Shown: positions 1-12,852, numbered from the stretch's first letter. The stretch: 64,000 nt of DNA from Verticillium longisporum (GCA_019188255.1 JAETXT010000008.1:3658001-3722000); one strand, 5' to 3'. Notes: generated from the sequence alone by a model not told the origin. A program made the numbers and translations.

Positions 1-465
1 CGCTGCGAGGAGCAGCTTGACTCGGCTGTCAAAGCGGAGGCAGCACTTGAGGCGGACGAGGATGATCTGCGCGGCATGCCTGGCGGGTTCGGTGCACCGG
101 CACCGGCGCGCAGGGTCCTCGCCGTGCCAGGTGGTCGTGGCTCCACCGCGCCGCCGAGCAAGGCGAGCGGTGCGGACGAGGCGCCCATGTCTCTGTTTGA
201 CTTGTCGCGCGCAACCGCGCGAGCTGCCTCCAGAAATTTTGCGGCGCTGTCAAGTCTGCAGCAGTCCTCTGGTGGGGGCAAGACGCATCAGAGCGAGGGT
301 CCTGGGAACGGTCACGGGACGGAAGGTCACGAGGACGATCACCACAGGTTACGCAAGAGGGATCAGCTGCGCGAAGCGGCGATGGGCACTCTGACGTCGG
401 GCGTAGGCTGGTTGATCGGAGCGCCAGCGTCCGGGGGAGGTGAACAGAGAGATCGAGATGACTAG
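1..465 (+). CDS. sec39: 3' end of a probable Sec39-domain protein (partial, enters from the left)
   Basis: The frame is open from base 1 to a TAG at 463-465 and has no start in the window, so this is the last exon of a gene lying to the left. The 154 visible residues begin RCEEQLDSAVKAE, run through a Gly/Pro/Ala-rich linker, then a conserved-looking block (EAPMSLFDLSRATARAASR) and a basic tail ending RKRDQLREAAMGTLTSGVGW. This arrangement (Cys-Glu helix, low-complexity linker, 'APM-LFD' block, 'RKRD...SG-GW--GA' end) resembles my recollection of fungal Sec39-domain C termini. Sec39 is a subunit of the Dsl1 tethering complex, which captures Golgi-derived COPI vesicles at the ER. The identification rests on the tail alone. 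That a coding exon ends here is much more certain than its name. Confidence 0.6.
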   Translation, partial: RCEEQLDSAVKAEAALEADEDDLRGMPGGFGAPAPARRVLAVPGGRGSTAPPSKASGADEAPMSLFDLSRATARAASRNFAALSSLQQSSGGGKTHQSEGPGNGHGTEGHEDDHHRLRKRDQLREAAMGTLTSGVGWLIGAPASGGGEQRDRDD

Positions 466-2718
466 GTAGCAAATGCGCCCCCCTAGGCAGGCATCTGGGG
501 AGATATGAAAGCATATAATAGCAACGAGCCCCGCGACATACATAACGAAGATTATCAAACTGCCCAGCCTGTGCTGCGAAGATCAACTCATACTGGGGGT
601 CATCCCGCTGTACAATGAAGCCCAATTGATGTGGACGAACGCCCCACAGAGCACACGACTGGTGTAACTGATCCGCGGATTGGTAGGACGTCATTGTGCT
701 GCAGATTTCCCCCAGATGATCCACAACGGAAGAGCAGACCGAGGCAGGCCGCAGACCAGACAAGCTCCGAATGGAGCAGAGCAACATGACGCGAGATGAA
801 AGTGTAGCGAACAGCAGACGTGAGAGTGGGGTTCCTCGTGACATTATCAGGGCACATGACGGCCATGAGGCAAGTGGGCGATGTAGCATGCAGTGCGGGG
901 GGCAGATGACAGGCAGAAAGACGGGCAAGATCGACGCTTATGAACAATTCAAAGTCTCGTGGACTGAGCCGGCGGTGGGACATCGTGAGGTTTTGGCGCT
1001 GGCCATTCATTGTGGGCGCGGCTAGACGGACAACGGAAGTGCTGCCAAGAATAAAAGACTGATTCATAAAAACTTGTGTCGTGTGGCATCGGCCGGTCGG
1101 GGGCGAGGCTCCAGGGATGGCCACAGCTGCAGGGTTGATGGGGCGAGCGATGGACGCGTCCAGGTGGTGTTGGATGTTGGATGGCTTCGGAAGTGCCAGG
1201 TTTGCGAAATTACCATTTGAGGGAATTCGATGCTGTTGAGGTGATGGAAGGCGAACGGTACATTGTCGTTGAGGCATTCCGCGGAGGGGCTGCGATCGAT
1301 TGGCGAGAGATATTGTTCAAGGAATGATGTCTCTTGCTCCCTTCCCCTACCCAACGTACGTGTTTCAATCGGCAAGATGATTCAGACTGATATCGAAGAG
1401 ACTATTCTCATATCCATGGCATCCCAGGGTACCATTGTCGATAGGAGATTGGTGAGGAGGAGAAGGTGGTGATACTACAATGCAGCATGCAGCTTGTGTG
1501 AGGTGCAGCGCAGGAGGTGCAGCGCAGAACACGAAGCACGAGAGAAAGCAGACGCGATGCAACGAGCGAGCCACCGGTGCTGCAAGCACACTAACCGGCT
1601 TGCAAGCCAATGGTGGGCTGTTGGCGGGGCCTTGTGCAGAAGACTCCCCCGTAATTTCCCTGATGGAGTCTGTAAGGACAGTGGATTCCCGCCTGGCCGC
1701 CCGGCGGGGACCACCAGTCGTCATCGCGCACGGTATCCGAGCTGTACATGTAGGCCTGGGTTCCAGCAACAGGTAGGTAGGTACCTAGTAGCTCAGATAG
1801 CCTGACCTTTTGACGCTATGCCCCTTGCTCGCTCGATCGCTCGCCAAAGGCATCAACTTAGGATCATTGTTGGAATCTGAACAAAGCCCGACGGGGGAGG
1901 CGCGTCGTAGAACATTTGTCTCTGCAACCAATTGTTGGCATCTTCAACCATTCGAGTAAGACAAGCAGCGAAAGGGATGGCCTCGGGGATGTGGCGGCAG
2001 AGCTAAGTCATCGTCTGAAGACGAGAGCAGCGTGGAGCATGAGGCATGCGCTAACAAAACCTCACTTGGGAAAGAAGGACCGGGTGGTCGTGGTGGTGCA
2101 ACGAGGGTAAGGTAAGGAGAGAAAGAGCGGGCACGACAGGCAGGTAGAGGCAGGCACGACCAAGCAAGACAACCGGCAGAATGATATGATGAAGCGGCTG
2201 CCATGCCAATTGACGCCCCTCTGGCTGCCTGACGATTCTACCCTGCTTTTCATTTTCCCCTCTGCCACTCCGAGCAATTGCGGCTTCTCTCCATTCATCT
2301 CACCCAGCTGTCGGAGACCCTCTTCCCAGCCAGCCATCCCATCGTATCCCGCATCCCGCATCCCGCGCCTCGTGCCTCGTGCCTCGTGCAGCTACCTACC
2401 TACCTACCTTACCTACCTACCTGACCTAGGTAGCTAAGGTAAGGTATCTGCCAACAATCTGCCTACCTCCCTCCTGGGGTCCCTTCCCCCCCTTGATCCT
2501 ACTCATACTCCTCACCTCCCCTCGCTTCTCGACCTCGCGCGCGTTGCCTCTCTCTTGCTCTCTCAATTCCAATCCCAGGCCCTTTCGCTTCTTGCTGTAC
2601 CTAGCTTCATGGCCTCGCGCTGAACCTGGCGCCTATCCTCCCTCGGAACCTTGCTGTCCACCCATTGTTCAGTGACGACCTATTGCTGTCAGTGTCTCAG
2701 AACGCCGACCCCTCCACA
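466..2718. other. Intergenic region upstream of glycogenin, no gene seen
   Basis: About 2.25 kb between the sec39-like stop and the glycogenin start. Short open frames exist on both strands but overlap one another, have no family resemblance and no consistent splice signals. The last 300 bp before glycogenin are pyrimidine-rich, as in many fungal promoters, and contain an ACCT-type tetranucleotide array (separate entry). A small AGGT run lies near 1774-1790. Confidence 0.5.
2389..2448. repeat. ACCT/AGGT tetranucleotide array in the glycogenin upstream region
   Basis: A run of imperfect tacc/tacctt units followed by the inverted form (aggtagctaaggtaaggta), so the array can fold on itself. It ends about 270 bp before the glycogenin ATG. 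Similar arrays occur elsewhere in this window upstream of other genes. Confidence 0.7.
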
Positions 2719-5503
2719 ATGTCAATGGCCGTGCAAGGAGGGGACCAGCACCAGCTTGTCTATGCTACGGTTCGTTTGTTCCACTGGCCCCGAGTCAACA
2801 CGCTGCCTCGCACCTCAAGCTCACACGCTGCCTCTCACCCAGCTTCTGCTCAGCGATTCATACCTCCCAGGTAAGCTTGACATACCCAATTCGATCCCCT
2901 GATTTGCGCTCATCCTCCCACAGGCGCATTGGTCCTCGCTCATTCCTTGCGCGATGCTGGTACCGCCCATCAGCTGGCCGTCTTGGTCACACTCGACACC
3001 GTCTCCGCCGAGGTCATCACACAGCTCAAGGTAACCCCGCTCCACCCACCGTCGCTCTCCGCCCCTTTGAAATCGTTCTCAACTTTGACCTGCGATTGTT
3101 TAGACCGTCTACGACCATGTCATCCCCGTGCCTCGTCTGCGCAACGAGCGACCCGCCAACCTGTATCTGATGAACCGCGCCGACCTGCACTCTGCTTTCA
3201 CCAAGATCAACCTGTGGAAACAAACACAATTCTCGAAAATCGTATACATCGATGCCGATGTTGTCGCATACAGGGCCCCTGATGAACTCTTCAGCATCCC
3301 TCACCCTTTTTCTGCCGCGCCCGACATTGGCTGGCCTGACCTTTTCAACTCGGGTGTCATGGTCTTGACGCCCAACATGGGCGACTACTACGCACTTGTT
3401 GCTATGGCTGAGAGGGGCATCTCGTTCGACGGTGCCGACCAGGGCCTGCTGAATATGCACTTCGGGAAGAACTACAACCGCATCAGCTTCACGTACAACG
3501 TGACCCCCTCCGCTCACTACCAGTATCTTCCAGCCTACCGTCACTTCCAATCCAGCATCAATATGGTCCACTTCATCGGCTCTGACAAACCTTGGTCGAA
3601 AGGCCGCGATACGCACAACGGGGACTCTCCTTTTGATCAAATGTTTGGAAGGTGGTGGGCTGTGTATGACAGACATTACAGAGTCCCCGTAAGTTCGAGC
3701 ATTGTCACTACACGAGAGCTGTTCAGCTAAACCTCTGTATAGGACCAAGACTCTTTCTCATTGCAACCCCATCATTCGCAGGGCTTACACGTAACATCCC
3801 AGCCAACAGTATCACCACTAGTTCAGTACTTCACCAAGGGCGAATATCAGCCGAAGTCTTACCAAACAGTTCCAGCTGGTGAGCAGAAGCACAGTGCATA
3901 CAACGAGGGCCATGGCACGGTTCACCATGAGAGCCAGGGGCAGGGCTCACATGAAGGTCATTTTCCCCATCGCCATCATGAAACACATGAACGCCATCAA
4001 AACCACTGGGAAGACGGATCCTCTCCGACCGAGCCCTTGTCCCGCCTTGCGCCCTCCCCTTCCTCTCACAGTGTGTTGATTGATACTCCTGGAACACACA
4101 CTGAGGCTCGTCCAGAGCAAAATCTTGCGCCGACGGAACGGGAGCCCCCAGCCCCGCCTGTGACACCCCCCAAGGAGAAGTCAGAGCCACGACCTATTCC
4201 CTTGAACACATGGGACGCTCAATGGTAAGTCCACCATGCTGCACATTATGCCGCTTGGCAGGCTATCGTGCTCACTGGAATTTTCAGGCAACCACCGCCT
4301 GCCGACTCGCAACCCGAGGCGCCTAATTTTCCACACCAGGTTTATACCATGTCTCAGGACCCTGCTCCGTTTGTCCCTCCCCCGCGCTATCCCAGTCCGC
4401 CTAAAGACATGTGGTACGAGGTACCCAAAGAGAAACCTGCTCCGCCTTCACAGAAGCCTCGTGCCATCTTCCCCTGGGAATCAAACCAACCTAGGCCATC
4501 GCGAGTGTTCACAGACCTGCCCGCGGAGTCTGAAGCAGAAAAGTCTGAAGCTACGCCAACGGGTGAGCATCAAACGACGATTTCTGGTCAGCGCGATGCT
4601 GAATATATAGACACAGAAGCGTCGACAGCGGAACAGAAGAGTGAACCCGTGACTCCTGCCACCCCGACCATCAACGTGATTCCGTCAGACCCCTGGAACA
4701 CTTTCACGCGGACGAATGCTTGGGATGAAATGCCCGAGATTGAGCGCTACGTCGAAGGGCTACAAAAGCACCGCCGCGTGAAAAGCCAGGGCTCGCCCGG
4801 CATCGCCTCGATTAACAGAAAGGCGAAGCAGGAGCGCGGGTTCAGGTTGACCGACTTTCCCAGCGAAGTCGATCGGCCCAGTCTTCCCGTGACACCGGCA
4901 CCCATCCGCCGACCCAAGTTCTGGGGTGGCGGCGACCCCGGTGCTGGTGACGGTGAGGACGAAGAGGTATTGCCGGTCGCGGAGGGCGTGCCGCTGCAGT
5001 CCGCCTGGGTATGTGTGCATGGACAACGCTGGACTCCTGCAGACTGTCTTTGCGATCTCACTAACATGCTTCGGACGTATAAGGATCCGGCAGAACAACT
5101 TCAGAAGCTCGCCAAGCAACAGTCTGAAGCGCTGCTGAAGAAACTCGGACAAGGTGATGGAACGGAGGGATTCGGTCGTGAGATTCCCACTCGCTCTCTG
5201 CCGTTCGGCTCAGAGGGCGTGGTCTCAAGTGCTCATGACGCACAGCAGTCTAGTGGCGTGGTGCTCAGTCCGCAGCCGGTAAAAGGCGGCACGACTGCAA
5301 GTATCATGCGAAGCCTAGGAGCTGAGCAAGATGCCTCGACCACCCGTCGAGATATCAGCACGGAGCCACTTACAACGAGTCCATCGATAGAGGAGCCGTC
5401 GTATAGCGGTCCGGGCGCTGCTTGGGAGAAAGGGGAGGACCCGCCGGTAGGGGAGACGCCGTTGCTACCGACTGATGAGGAGCCAGATGTGCTCAATAGC
5501 TGA
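2719..5503 (+). CDS. gnn: Glycogenin (self-glucosylating glycogen primer), six exons
   Basis: Glycogenin is a GT8 glycosyltransferase that glucosylates itself from UDP-glucose to prime glycogen synthesis in the cytosol. Proposed exons are 2719-2769, 2843-2870, 2924-3030, 3104-3688, 3743-4224 and 4288-5503 (2,469 nt, 822 aa). All five introns have GT..AG ends and keep frame. The start at 2719 (accacaATGtc) gives the family N terminus; the split second exon supplies LLLSDSYLPG. The GT8 domain (about residues 14-265) contains the DxD metal/UDP-glucose motif (YIDADVV, DAD at 112-114), the GWPDLFNSGVMVL block and the Tyr-containing SFTYNVTPSAHYQY segment, where fungal acceptor tyrosines lie. The long Pro/Ser-rich C-terminal half is typical of filamentous-fungal glycogenins. 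It ends with a conserved Trp/Cys-containing patch (VCVHGQRWTPADCLCDL) that may contact glycogen synthase. The gene is convergent with hrd1. Confidence 0.93.
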
Positions 5504-6217
5504 GAAAGAGAGTTAGAGTAGTTACCGGTGGTTGAAACCATACTGATGTGAACACCTCAGTCTGGTGTCAGCTGCCGACGTGGCTAAGATGATGGAGTGC
5601 CATGTACTCACGGCAACGGGATGTATGATAGCAGTGGCTAGGTATTGGCGCAGCCGAGGAAGCCCGGGCAGATGAGGAGGGGCACGAGGTTAGCATAGCG
5701 TAGCAATGGCTGATGGGGCGCGGTTTCTGGTGAATGGTGCCCTCGTAATGTCTTTGTGCCGTATCAACCATCTGAAGCAGATGAATTCAGAAGAACTAAT
5801 GACGAGCGAGCTTAAGTCTGGTTCTCCTCGGTCAGGTATTCTTCGAAACGGCCCTGCTTGATTTTGGCTCAGCAGGACCCCCCTTCCCGATCCTTTGCTT
5901 GGAGGGATGAGAGTGAAGCACCTATGTGTATGTTCTGGCTGTTAGTCTCGTCGCGGGCCGCCCACACGCAGTTTATCGGGACAGTCAGCAGCATATGTAC
6001 GCTCTTTGTGTAAGCTAACGTGACAACATTGACAGAATACGAGGGCAAGCGCCATCCCGACGATTCCAGTGTACCGTGGCATCAAGATCTTCGCTGATTC
6101 ATCTCATTGGTATACTCAGTACAGGTTTGATAGGTAGGATTGTGGGAAGGGGGGAAGGGGGCCGCTCAATGCCGTGCAAATTTCATTCTCAGTCAGTCAT
6201 ATGCCTGCCCACGCGTA
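5504..6217. other. Convergent 3' intergenic region, no gene seen
   Basis: About 0.7 kb between the stops of glycogenin (+) and hrd1 (-). It should hold both 3' UTRs. No extra coding signal or RNA gene is recognisable. Confidence 0.5.
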
Positions 6218-8785
6218 CTACGAGGCGTCGCCCTCCTGGTCATCACCCGCGTCCTCGACGGTGACAGCTTTGGCCTTGCCCTTTTCCTCGCCGGCCCTAC
6301 CAGCGACCACTGGAGGCTGTGTCGATGCCGGCGGCGCGACGGGCTTTTCCCTCGGCTCGTCCGTCGTCGATGTGGTGTCCGAGTGACCATCTCGGGCGGA
6401 ACTCCTGCTGCGGCCAAAGAGCTGGTTCTCGCCACCCCAGTTGGGCATGACGGGGTTAGGCGCCAGGATCTCGGGTCCGCCGGTCGTCCCGTTGGCAGTA
6501 GCTGCGGACGGCACTGCTTCATTCTGATGTGTTGAGCTTGACGGCTCCACAGAGGGCTCACTCTGGGTGTTCTGGGTCGTGGTGGGAACTGGGGCTCCGT
6601 CCAGGCGCTGGAGAGGGAGCAGAGACCAGCCCGGAGGTATGGAGACACCTTCGGGCAGGTCCTGGCTACCAGCGTGGATGGGAGCCGACTGCGCTGTAAT
6701 CCCATGCCGACTAAAGGCATGTGACGGCGTCTGTGAGAACGGCTGCAGTGATGGCAGTGGCTGCTGTGGAACAGAGAAGGTGGGCACGGTGAACCCATAC
6801 GGCACCTCTTGATTCGGCACTTGTGGTTGTTGCTGCTGCTGTTGCTGTTGTTGACGAAGCCTGTTCAGCTCTGCGAGTAGGAGGTTGCAGAGTTGGAGCT
6901 GCTGTTGGTCTTGTTGAAGACTCGAAAGGTTACTCTGGATAGAACGTTCAACTTCACGAAGACGTTCTCGTATCGATCCAACATCGTTACCCAAAACGCC
7001 ATAGGGCGCTGATGGAGTGGCAACAGTCGGAGTAATCGGCGTGGCCGGGGCAGGATGACCTGGAGTGGCGCCTCCTTGGCGACCTTGTGCCATGCGCTGC
7101 GCTAGTTCCTGTATGTTCTCTCCCCCTTGGGCGAATCCAACACGAAGGTTGCCAAAATTAAACACGCGCGCGCCACCATTCCGAGGAGCAGGCTGGCCAG
7201 CAGCAGGCTGCGCTGGAGGTTGTGGGCCGGCATTTTGCCCGTTTGCTGGCAGTGGGCGCTGGCCTTGGGGCTGGGCTTGACCGGCTGGTGCTGGAACTGC
7301 TGGCACACCGAGACCGAGTCGGCCTAGAGCGGCATCCCGGTTCGCCGCTGCAGGAGGAGCATTGATGACAACCGAACGGCGGCAAGTAGGGCAGACCTGT
7401 TGACGCTCTAGCCAGCTCTTGAGGCAACCCATGTGAAGGATGTGGCCACATGGCAGCTTTTTGGGTCGGATTCGCTGGAGGGCGCCAGGGTTGCTGGCAG
7501 GATCCCAGGGTCTCATCTCCTCTCTGCAAATGATACAAGTATCCTCTCTGGCAATATCTTCTTGCGTGGGGTCGGCGTAATTGTTTATGTCTTGCATCGC
7601 CTTGCGGTATGTCCAAAGAGCCGAGCCTCGTTTGATGACGGCGCGCCCAGTCATGAAAAGGTCCCTCATGATATGGATGGGTAGTCCGTAGAAGGAGAAG
7701 AGTATGAAGAAGAAGACGATGTAGATCGAGAATTTGGTGCAATCTGTCCATGGTCAGTCACCTGTCTCCGGTGTTCACTTTGTAGGCATGTATTTCATAC
7801 CAGCGACGAGGTCCAATATGAGAATCCATTGGCCTTTTTCTTCCCAGCCTGGTACCTCGATGTCCATCTCATCAACGTCTTCTTCACGCGGGAGGTCGGA
7901 CTGGTCGGCGGTAGTCTCCCCATCAGCGCTAAGCTCCTGGGCTCGTTGTCTGATCATGTTCTCTCGGGTCTGTCGGACTTCGCGGCGTCGCTCCTCGAGT
8001 AGCGTCTTTGTCTGCTGCTTGACAATGCGACTCTCGAATATGGAGACCAGATATCGGACGCCAGTGCGGGCAGAGCAGGTGGCGAGCACTGCGAACTCGA
8101 AGAGGAACATGACCATCATGTCTGGTCGAGCTTGTCGGATCACGGTTCTAATGGTGTAGGCCAGGATCCAGAGGTCGTAGACGAGACTGAGCAGCAGAGA
8201 CAAGCTGAGGCGCGTGTGGAAAAGGCCCGGATTTGCCGGCGGCTGTTGCTCAAGGATCTCAACTCGTCCGTCTCCAATCCAGCCCCAAACCTTGCCCGTA
8301 ATCAACGCGGTGAACATGACAAGAAACCAGGCTCCTATCTCGTCTCTGAAGATGGTCATCGCAAGGCAGGTTTCAGTGATGGCAAACCATGCTCGTTCGG
8401 ATAACTGCTCGACTTCGGTCTGGCGGAGGGGTCCGTAGAAAATGCGTTGTAGGCCGTAGACGGTGGTGCCATAGATGAGATAGACAAAGTTCATGAGAAT
8501 CTAGTCTGCATGTTTTAGAATATTTGCATATGCCGGCCATGACATGCGCCGCTAGTTTGAGAATAGGGCTCGTAGAATGCTTTTCTGGCGACTCACCAGG
8601 AGACAGAAGTTACTCTGAGCCAGATAGACCATGGCAGAGTAGAAATTCGCTCGCTGTTGGAAAGCTGAGACGACAACCGCAGTCGCCAGAGTCGTCGAGA
8701 CCTGTCGTCGTCAGTTTCACCCATTCAGTCTTGCGTGTCGAGTTGATCATGCTTTACTGACCCCGGCATACCACACGAGCCGCAT
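6218..8785 (-). CDS. hrd1: Hrd1-type ER membrane RING-H2 E3 ubiquitin ligase (ERAD), four exons
   Basis: Hrd1 is the polytopic ER ligase that forms the retrotranslocation channel and ubiquitinates misfolded proteins. Minus-strand exons are 8785-8762, 8701-8597, 8500-7801 and 7743-6218 (2,355 nt, 784 aa); introns are 60, 96 and 57 bp and keep frame. The start gives MRLVWYAG followed by a membrane-rich N terminus with family blocks [16 protein letters not shown] and [17 protein letters not shown]. About six to eight hydrophobic segments precede residue 305. The RING-H2 is complete: C346, C349, C375, H377, H380, C383, C394, C397 (CIIC ... CGH--H--C ... CPTC). The rest is Pro/Gln-rich with a polyglutamine run encoded near 6826-6852 and a Lys/Ala-rich end. 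The gene is divergent from the CMD-family gene (688 bp between starts) and convergent with glycogenin. Confidence 0.93.
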
Positions 8786-9473
8786 CGCTGGAGGATGCGG
8801 AATTGGTCGCGCTGCGTGAATTTCCTGGAAAAGGAGTTTGGGAGTTGTAGAAAGGGCGTCAAGTGCCCATTATACTGCAAATGAACAAGCGCGGGCTGGC
8901 GTGTGTCTCTGGGCCAAGCCGAACTATGATGGCGATGATGACCTGTTGGCAGCTCGTTGGTGGTTGAAGCCACGTTAGGATTCGGGAAGCTACACTGAGA
9001 CGTGGCTGCCATTGGTGGAAGCTTGGGTGGATGACGCAGCAGGTACCACGATAAGGCCACGTGACTGGGTTTCCAGCGGCGGCCATGGCGGGGGTCGGGG
9101 GGTTGTTCGCCGACTCTCCGACCAACCTCACTTGCTCTCACGAAGTATCGAACAACATGAGATGAGCCCATTGATTACCGATGTGTCACTTGCAACATTT
9201 TTCAATAAACTCATAAATTCCCAGTCTTCACCACTTCGTTTTTCGATGTCCAATTTTCTAGTAAAGTGATCACTTGCAGGACGTGAATGACATCATAAGT
9301 CAGTTCATCGATTCCTAGCTCACCGAGGGGTGAACGATCTGCAAAAGCGCGTTGGGCTTCATTGCCAATAGAACACTGCCAATTTACTGAAAGTATTCAC
9401 AGCATTGCCGAAGAGCTTGTGGATATTGAGCTCAGCACATAGGCCGTACCGCGAATATTCAACAGCATCGACC
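8786..9473. promoter_or_regulatory. Shared divergent upstream region of hrd1 and the CMD-family gene
   Basis: 688 bp separate the two outward-facing starts, so both promoters must lie here. A CCACGTGAC core (9056-9064) contains a CACGTG E-box. I see no unfolded-protein-response element that I can place with confidence. Confidence 0.45.
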
Positions 9474-10337
9474 ATGAACTCAATCATCACGCCAGCCTTT
9501 TTATCTTCTATCCGTAAATCGCGATCTCTCCCCCGTAACTCGTGGTACTTCATCACAGCCACCACGTTATCTATACTGAACAGGCCGGACGAAATTCCGA
9601 GGGTATTCAATGATGCTATTGGAGGTGCAGCTAGTCTGGTCGATAGACCTCCATCGGTGGATGAGCAGCTCATCATCGCAAGACGCATGCGTGAGGCTCT
9701 CGTCAAGGCATCCGCTGTCGGAGGCCTTCCAAAGGTAACCTTTGCTTCGCTCTTCCAGTATCTTGTCCCGTTGACAGGTCCTCATCACAGACCATCAATG
9801 CTCTCATGGCCATGAAGGCGGTAACGCCATCTCATCTGCTGGATGACCCGGGAGACACCTCACCCACAACACGACGGCATGACGTAGAGAAAGACTCGGT
9901 AGAAATCTTGGAACGTGGTGAAATGTTCTGGGACAGGATATACGGGAAGATATCGCGAAGAATCATGAGTCAAATGGAGAGGTGTGGCACCGAGGATTTG
10001 GCTGTCACTGCCCGTCTCATGTACGGCCATATTCTCAGTAACACCCAGATACTGTCTGCGCCGGAGACTTCGTTCGTCTTGATCGCTGGCCTGATACCCC
10101 AAGACGTATGGACTTCAGTACCCAGAACCAAGAATATGTATGCTGAGTCCACGTTCACAGGTCAACCCACAGCTCAAGGGTCATCTCAGAGGCGCGCTGA
10201 ATGCAGGTGCCTCTAAGGACGAGGTCACCGCTGTACGGGATCTCGTAATACGGATTTGCGAGGCAGCAGGCATGCAGAAGCTTGATGCTTCAGCACCAGG
10301 AGGTTGGGGATGGAGGGGAGAGAAAGCAGATGTATAA
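9474..10337 (+). CDS. Carboxymuconolactone decarboxylase / AhpD-fold family protein, three exons
   Basis: Exons are 9474-9734, 9791-10105 and 10161-10337 (753 nt, 250 aa); both introns (56 and 55 bp) have GT..AG ends and sit between codons. The start at 9474 (cgaccATGaa) has a good context; an earlier in-frame ATG at 9405 would add 23 unrelated residues. The protein is mostly helical, with the family-like blocks FWDRIYGKISRRIMSQMERC and VNPQLKGHLRGALNAGAS followed by a short tail. It resembles the fungal CMD-like proteins, some of which are peroxisomal. I see neither the CxxC/CxxH redox pair of true AhpD peroxidases nor a C-terminal SKL-type signal (it ends ADV). Its reaction is therefore unknown. 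It faces away from hrd1. Confidence 0.75.
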
Positions 10338-12847
10338 CAGTCCCATCAGTCACATCGCCTGTTGGAAGATGCGCCTTCCCTCTGGCTGTTGCACGCTTTC
10401 GTAGTCACTTCATATTTCAAGCCTAATAGTTCGGCATCTATAGCAAGGAGTTCAACACAATACATTGCCTGTTGTCCTGTATAATTCTATAGAAATCTAT
10501 ATGCTCTTTGCTCCCAGATGCTCGAGGTTGCCGATTTTGATATGATGTATTCTATCAGCGTTGAGAGCTGCCTGAACAGATCTCGTACCCGATGTCTTTG
10601 CTTTTCTCACGACGATGCGGTCTGGCTTGATAGAGTGACACCCATTCGCACCTTGCTACAGCAATGGTAGTCAAGTTCGCAGCGGGCCTTAGGCCCTTGC
10701 CGGGAGATGCGCCTAGTTTCTGTATCAACCCACAGGGCTTGCATCGATCGACTACGGCTCATTCAAAACCTGTGCCAGCAATAGGATATCCTTCACTGAA
10801 GGCTGTCGATCACAACCGTTTCGCGGTCGGATCGCCTCGATTCCGACCGGCTGTAGGACGATATCAGCCACCAGGAGAATACTCCCCGGTATAGTCCCCA
10901 AGGACCAATGTCCCAGTACTTGGACTGGCAGCTGTCGAGGGGGGCGCGTCGATGAATAGACAAACGGGTGGACCGGGGAGCCCATCGGCACCGATCACGG
11001 ATCGCCCATGCAAGAATAGTCGTCGACGATCCGCACATCACAATCGTAACCGGTGAGCCCTGCCAACCGAGTCTTGCACCGCTCATCATTTCCGTAGATG
11101 GTCAAGACAACAGGCGTGCCAAGCGGGAGGATTTCTCCCAGCAGCGAGATCTCAAGGCAGAACGCTGTCCGAGCGCCACGAACCAAGGTTTTGGCTGCTC
11201 GCGGTGCGTTGAGAAACGATGCTTGTTGACCGGCGGGGCAGGAGAGTTTGCTCCCAGTCCCGGTCTGCACGGCAGGTTTGTCTACGAGACTGCCCAGCCC
11301 AGAGTCCTTCGGATGCCAGACGAGGCAACACGGACTTCGTCGTACTCGTCCATGCCATCCGGTCCAGCCAGCAGTGAGCGAGTGAGTGAGGACATCCCAT
11401 CAAGAAACCACACCCCCCCACCCTCCATTCCCCTCAACCCCTCCCAGGAGGCATGGGTTGCACAGCACGCCCCAAGACAACACGCATCTCTGAGGCCGGG
11501 AAAAAAAGCAACGACTGTCTCGCGTAACCCCGAAGGAGGAGGGGATGAAAGCCAACCCCCTACCGAGGCCTTGTCTCTGCAGAGAAACGAAACAAGTAGC
11601 GAGGAGCAGACATGGAAAGTTGATACATTACGATGCGGGTCTTGTCCAATCAGGTGGTCATGTCGACTCTGGACGCGATGTAGTTCCTCGCAGGCTGGGC
11701 TCGGGGACTACAGGGGTGGGCTAGAGGGCGATCGCTGCAAAGTGGTCGCCGACCACCTGCAGATGTGCAATTTCGGATACGGAGTCTCCCGGACGGGGGG
11801 AGAGGGGGAGGAGGGACGCGACCCTAACGTCTGAGCGACCGTTCATCCCCAATTCCGTCCAGCCTCTTCGGCAAGGCCAACAACGTCGGCGACCTTGTAT
11901 CATCGTGACGTATCCACCGCCCAATGGCCGACACTGCGATGATATGCATTAGACTGATGGTTTACTCAACGAGCGTATCTTCGTCCACCCAAGCGCACAT
12001 GTTCGTGAGTTGACGAGTCGTCGTCTTCGTGATAGAGTCACTGGCAACGGGTCGGGATCCCGGTGGCCTCTGTGTGTAGCACGAACGAGGTGGTTGGCGT
12101 CTCGTAACAGGACCAGCCGTCTGCCATACCACCCTCGCGTGCATGTCTGTTCTCGTGACCCAAGGAGCTATTCCCAAATATTGGATGCCACCGGAACCAG
12201 GATCCTAGAAGGAAAAAAAAACGATGACGGGGGAAGGAAAAAGAGGAAGGGGGGGGGGGGGGTGGGGGGCAATCTGCCTTGCCATCTCATACTTACTTTC
12301 CGCGATCTCTCTCCCGTCAATATGCCCACCAAACGACACCTCCAACAGTGGGCCTGAAGGGGGAGGCAGCCCTGTCCTGCCAGCCTGCCTCGCCCATGCC
12401 CTGCTCACTGCCATGCCTTGGCCATGGGATGATGCCCCTCAACTTTTGTTTCGAACAGCCGGATGGGCTGGCGTTGCGGGTGCGGCGGGCTTGACCGTAA
12501 ATCTGGGTGCAGCGACACGTGGAACTGGGCCAGGCCTAGAGCGATTTAGGAGAAAGCAACCGCATAGCGTTGTATTCGACGAGACTAGCTCACATGGCCT
12601 GGGCGGAGTGGCGCGCATCGAAACCCACTGTGTTGGGTCTCGGAATCGCAGGCATCCAATTCAGTCATCACCTACCTTGCCTCCTGTAGGTACCTGTACA
12701 GTAGGCAGGGCAGGGGCTTGGAGTGCCATGGGTTGGAGTGCCATGGGATGGAATTGCAGGGTTGGTGCTCTGCTCAACCGCCGTCTGAACCGTCATTGTT
12801 GCGACTGGGCGGCATGTCCCGTATTCTCGATGCTGTGGTCGGGGGTT
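10338..12847. other. Gene-poor stretch left of the transposon nest
   Basis: 2.5 kb of ordinary base composition without a recognisable gene. Frames up to 288 codons exist (10968-11834), but the product is low-complexity and basic, with no domain, no splice support and competing frames opposite. A poly-G run lies near 12246-12260. Unlike the DNA to the right, this stretch keeps normal CpA and TpG, so RIP stops at the transposon border. Confidence 0.45.
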
Positions 12848-12852
12848 GATGA
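12848..12852. repeat. Left target-site duplication of the copia element (GATGA)
   Basis: The five bases directly before the left LTR match 26731-26735 directly after the right LTR. This is the size expected for integrase-mediated insertion. Confidence 0.88.

Noticed and set aside
29..928. A 299-codon minus-strand frame over the sec39-like exon
   Set aside because: Antisense shadow of GC-rich coding DNA; Arg/Ser/Pro-rich with no domain.
10968..11834. 288-codon plus-strand frame in the gene-poor stretch
   Set aside because: Low-complexity, basic product, no splice or domain support, competing opposite frames.
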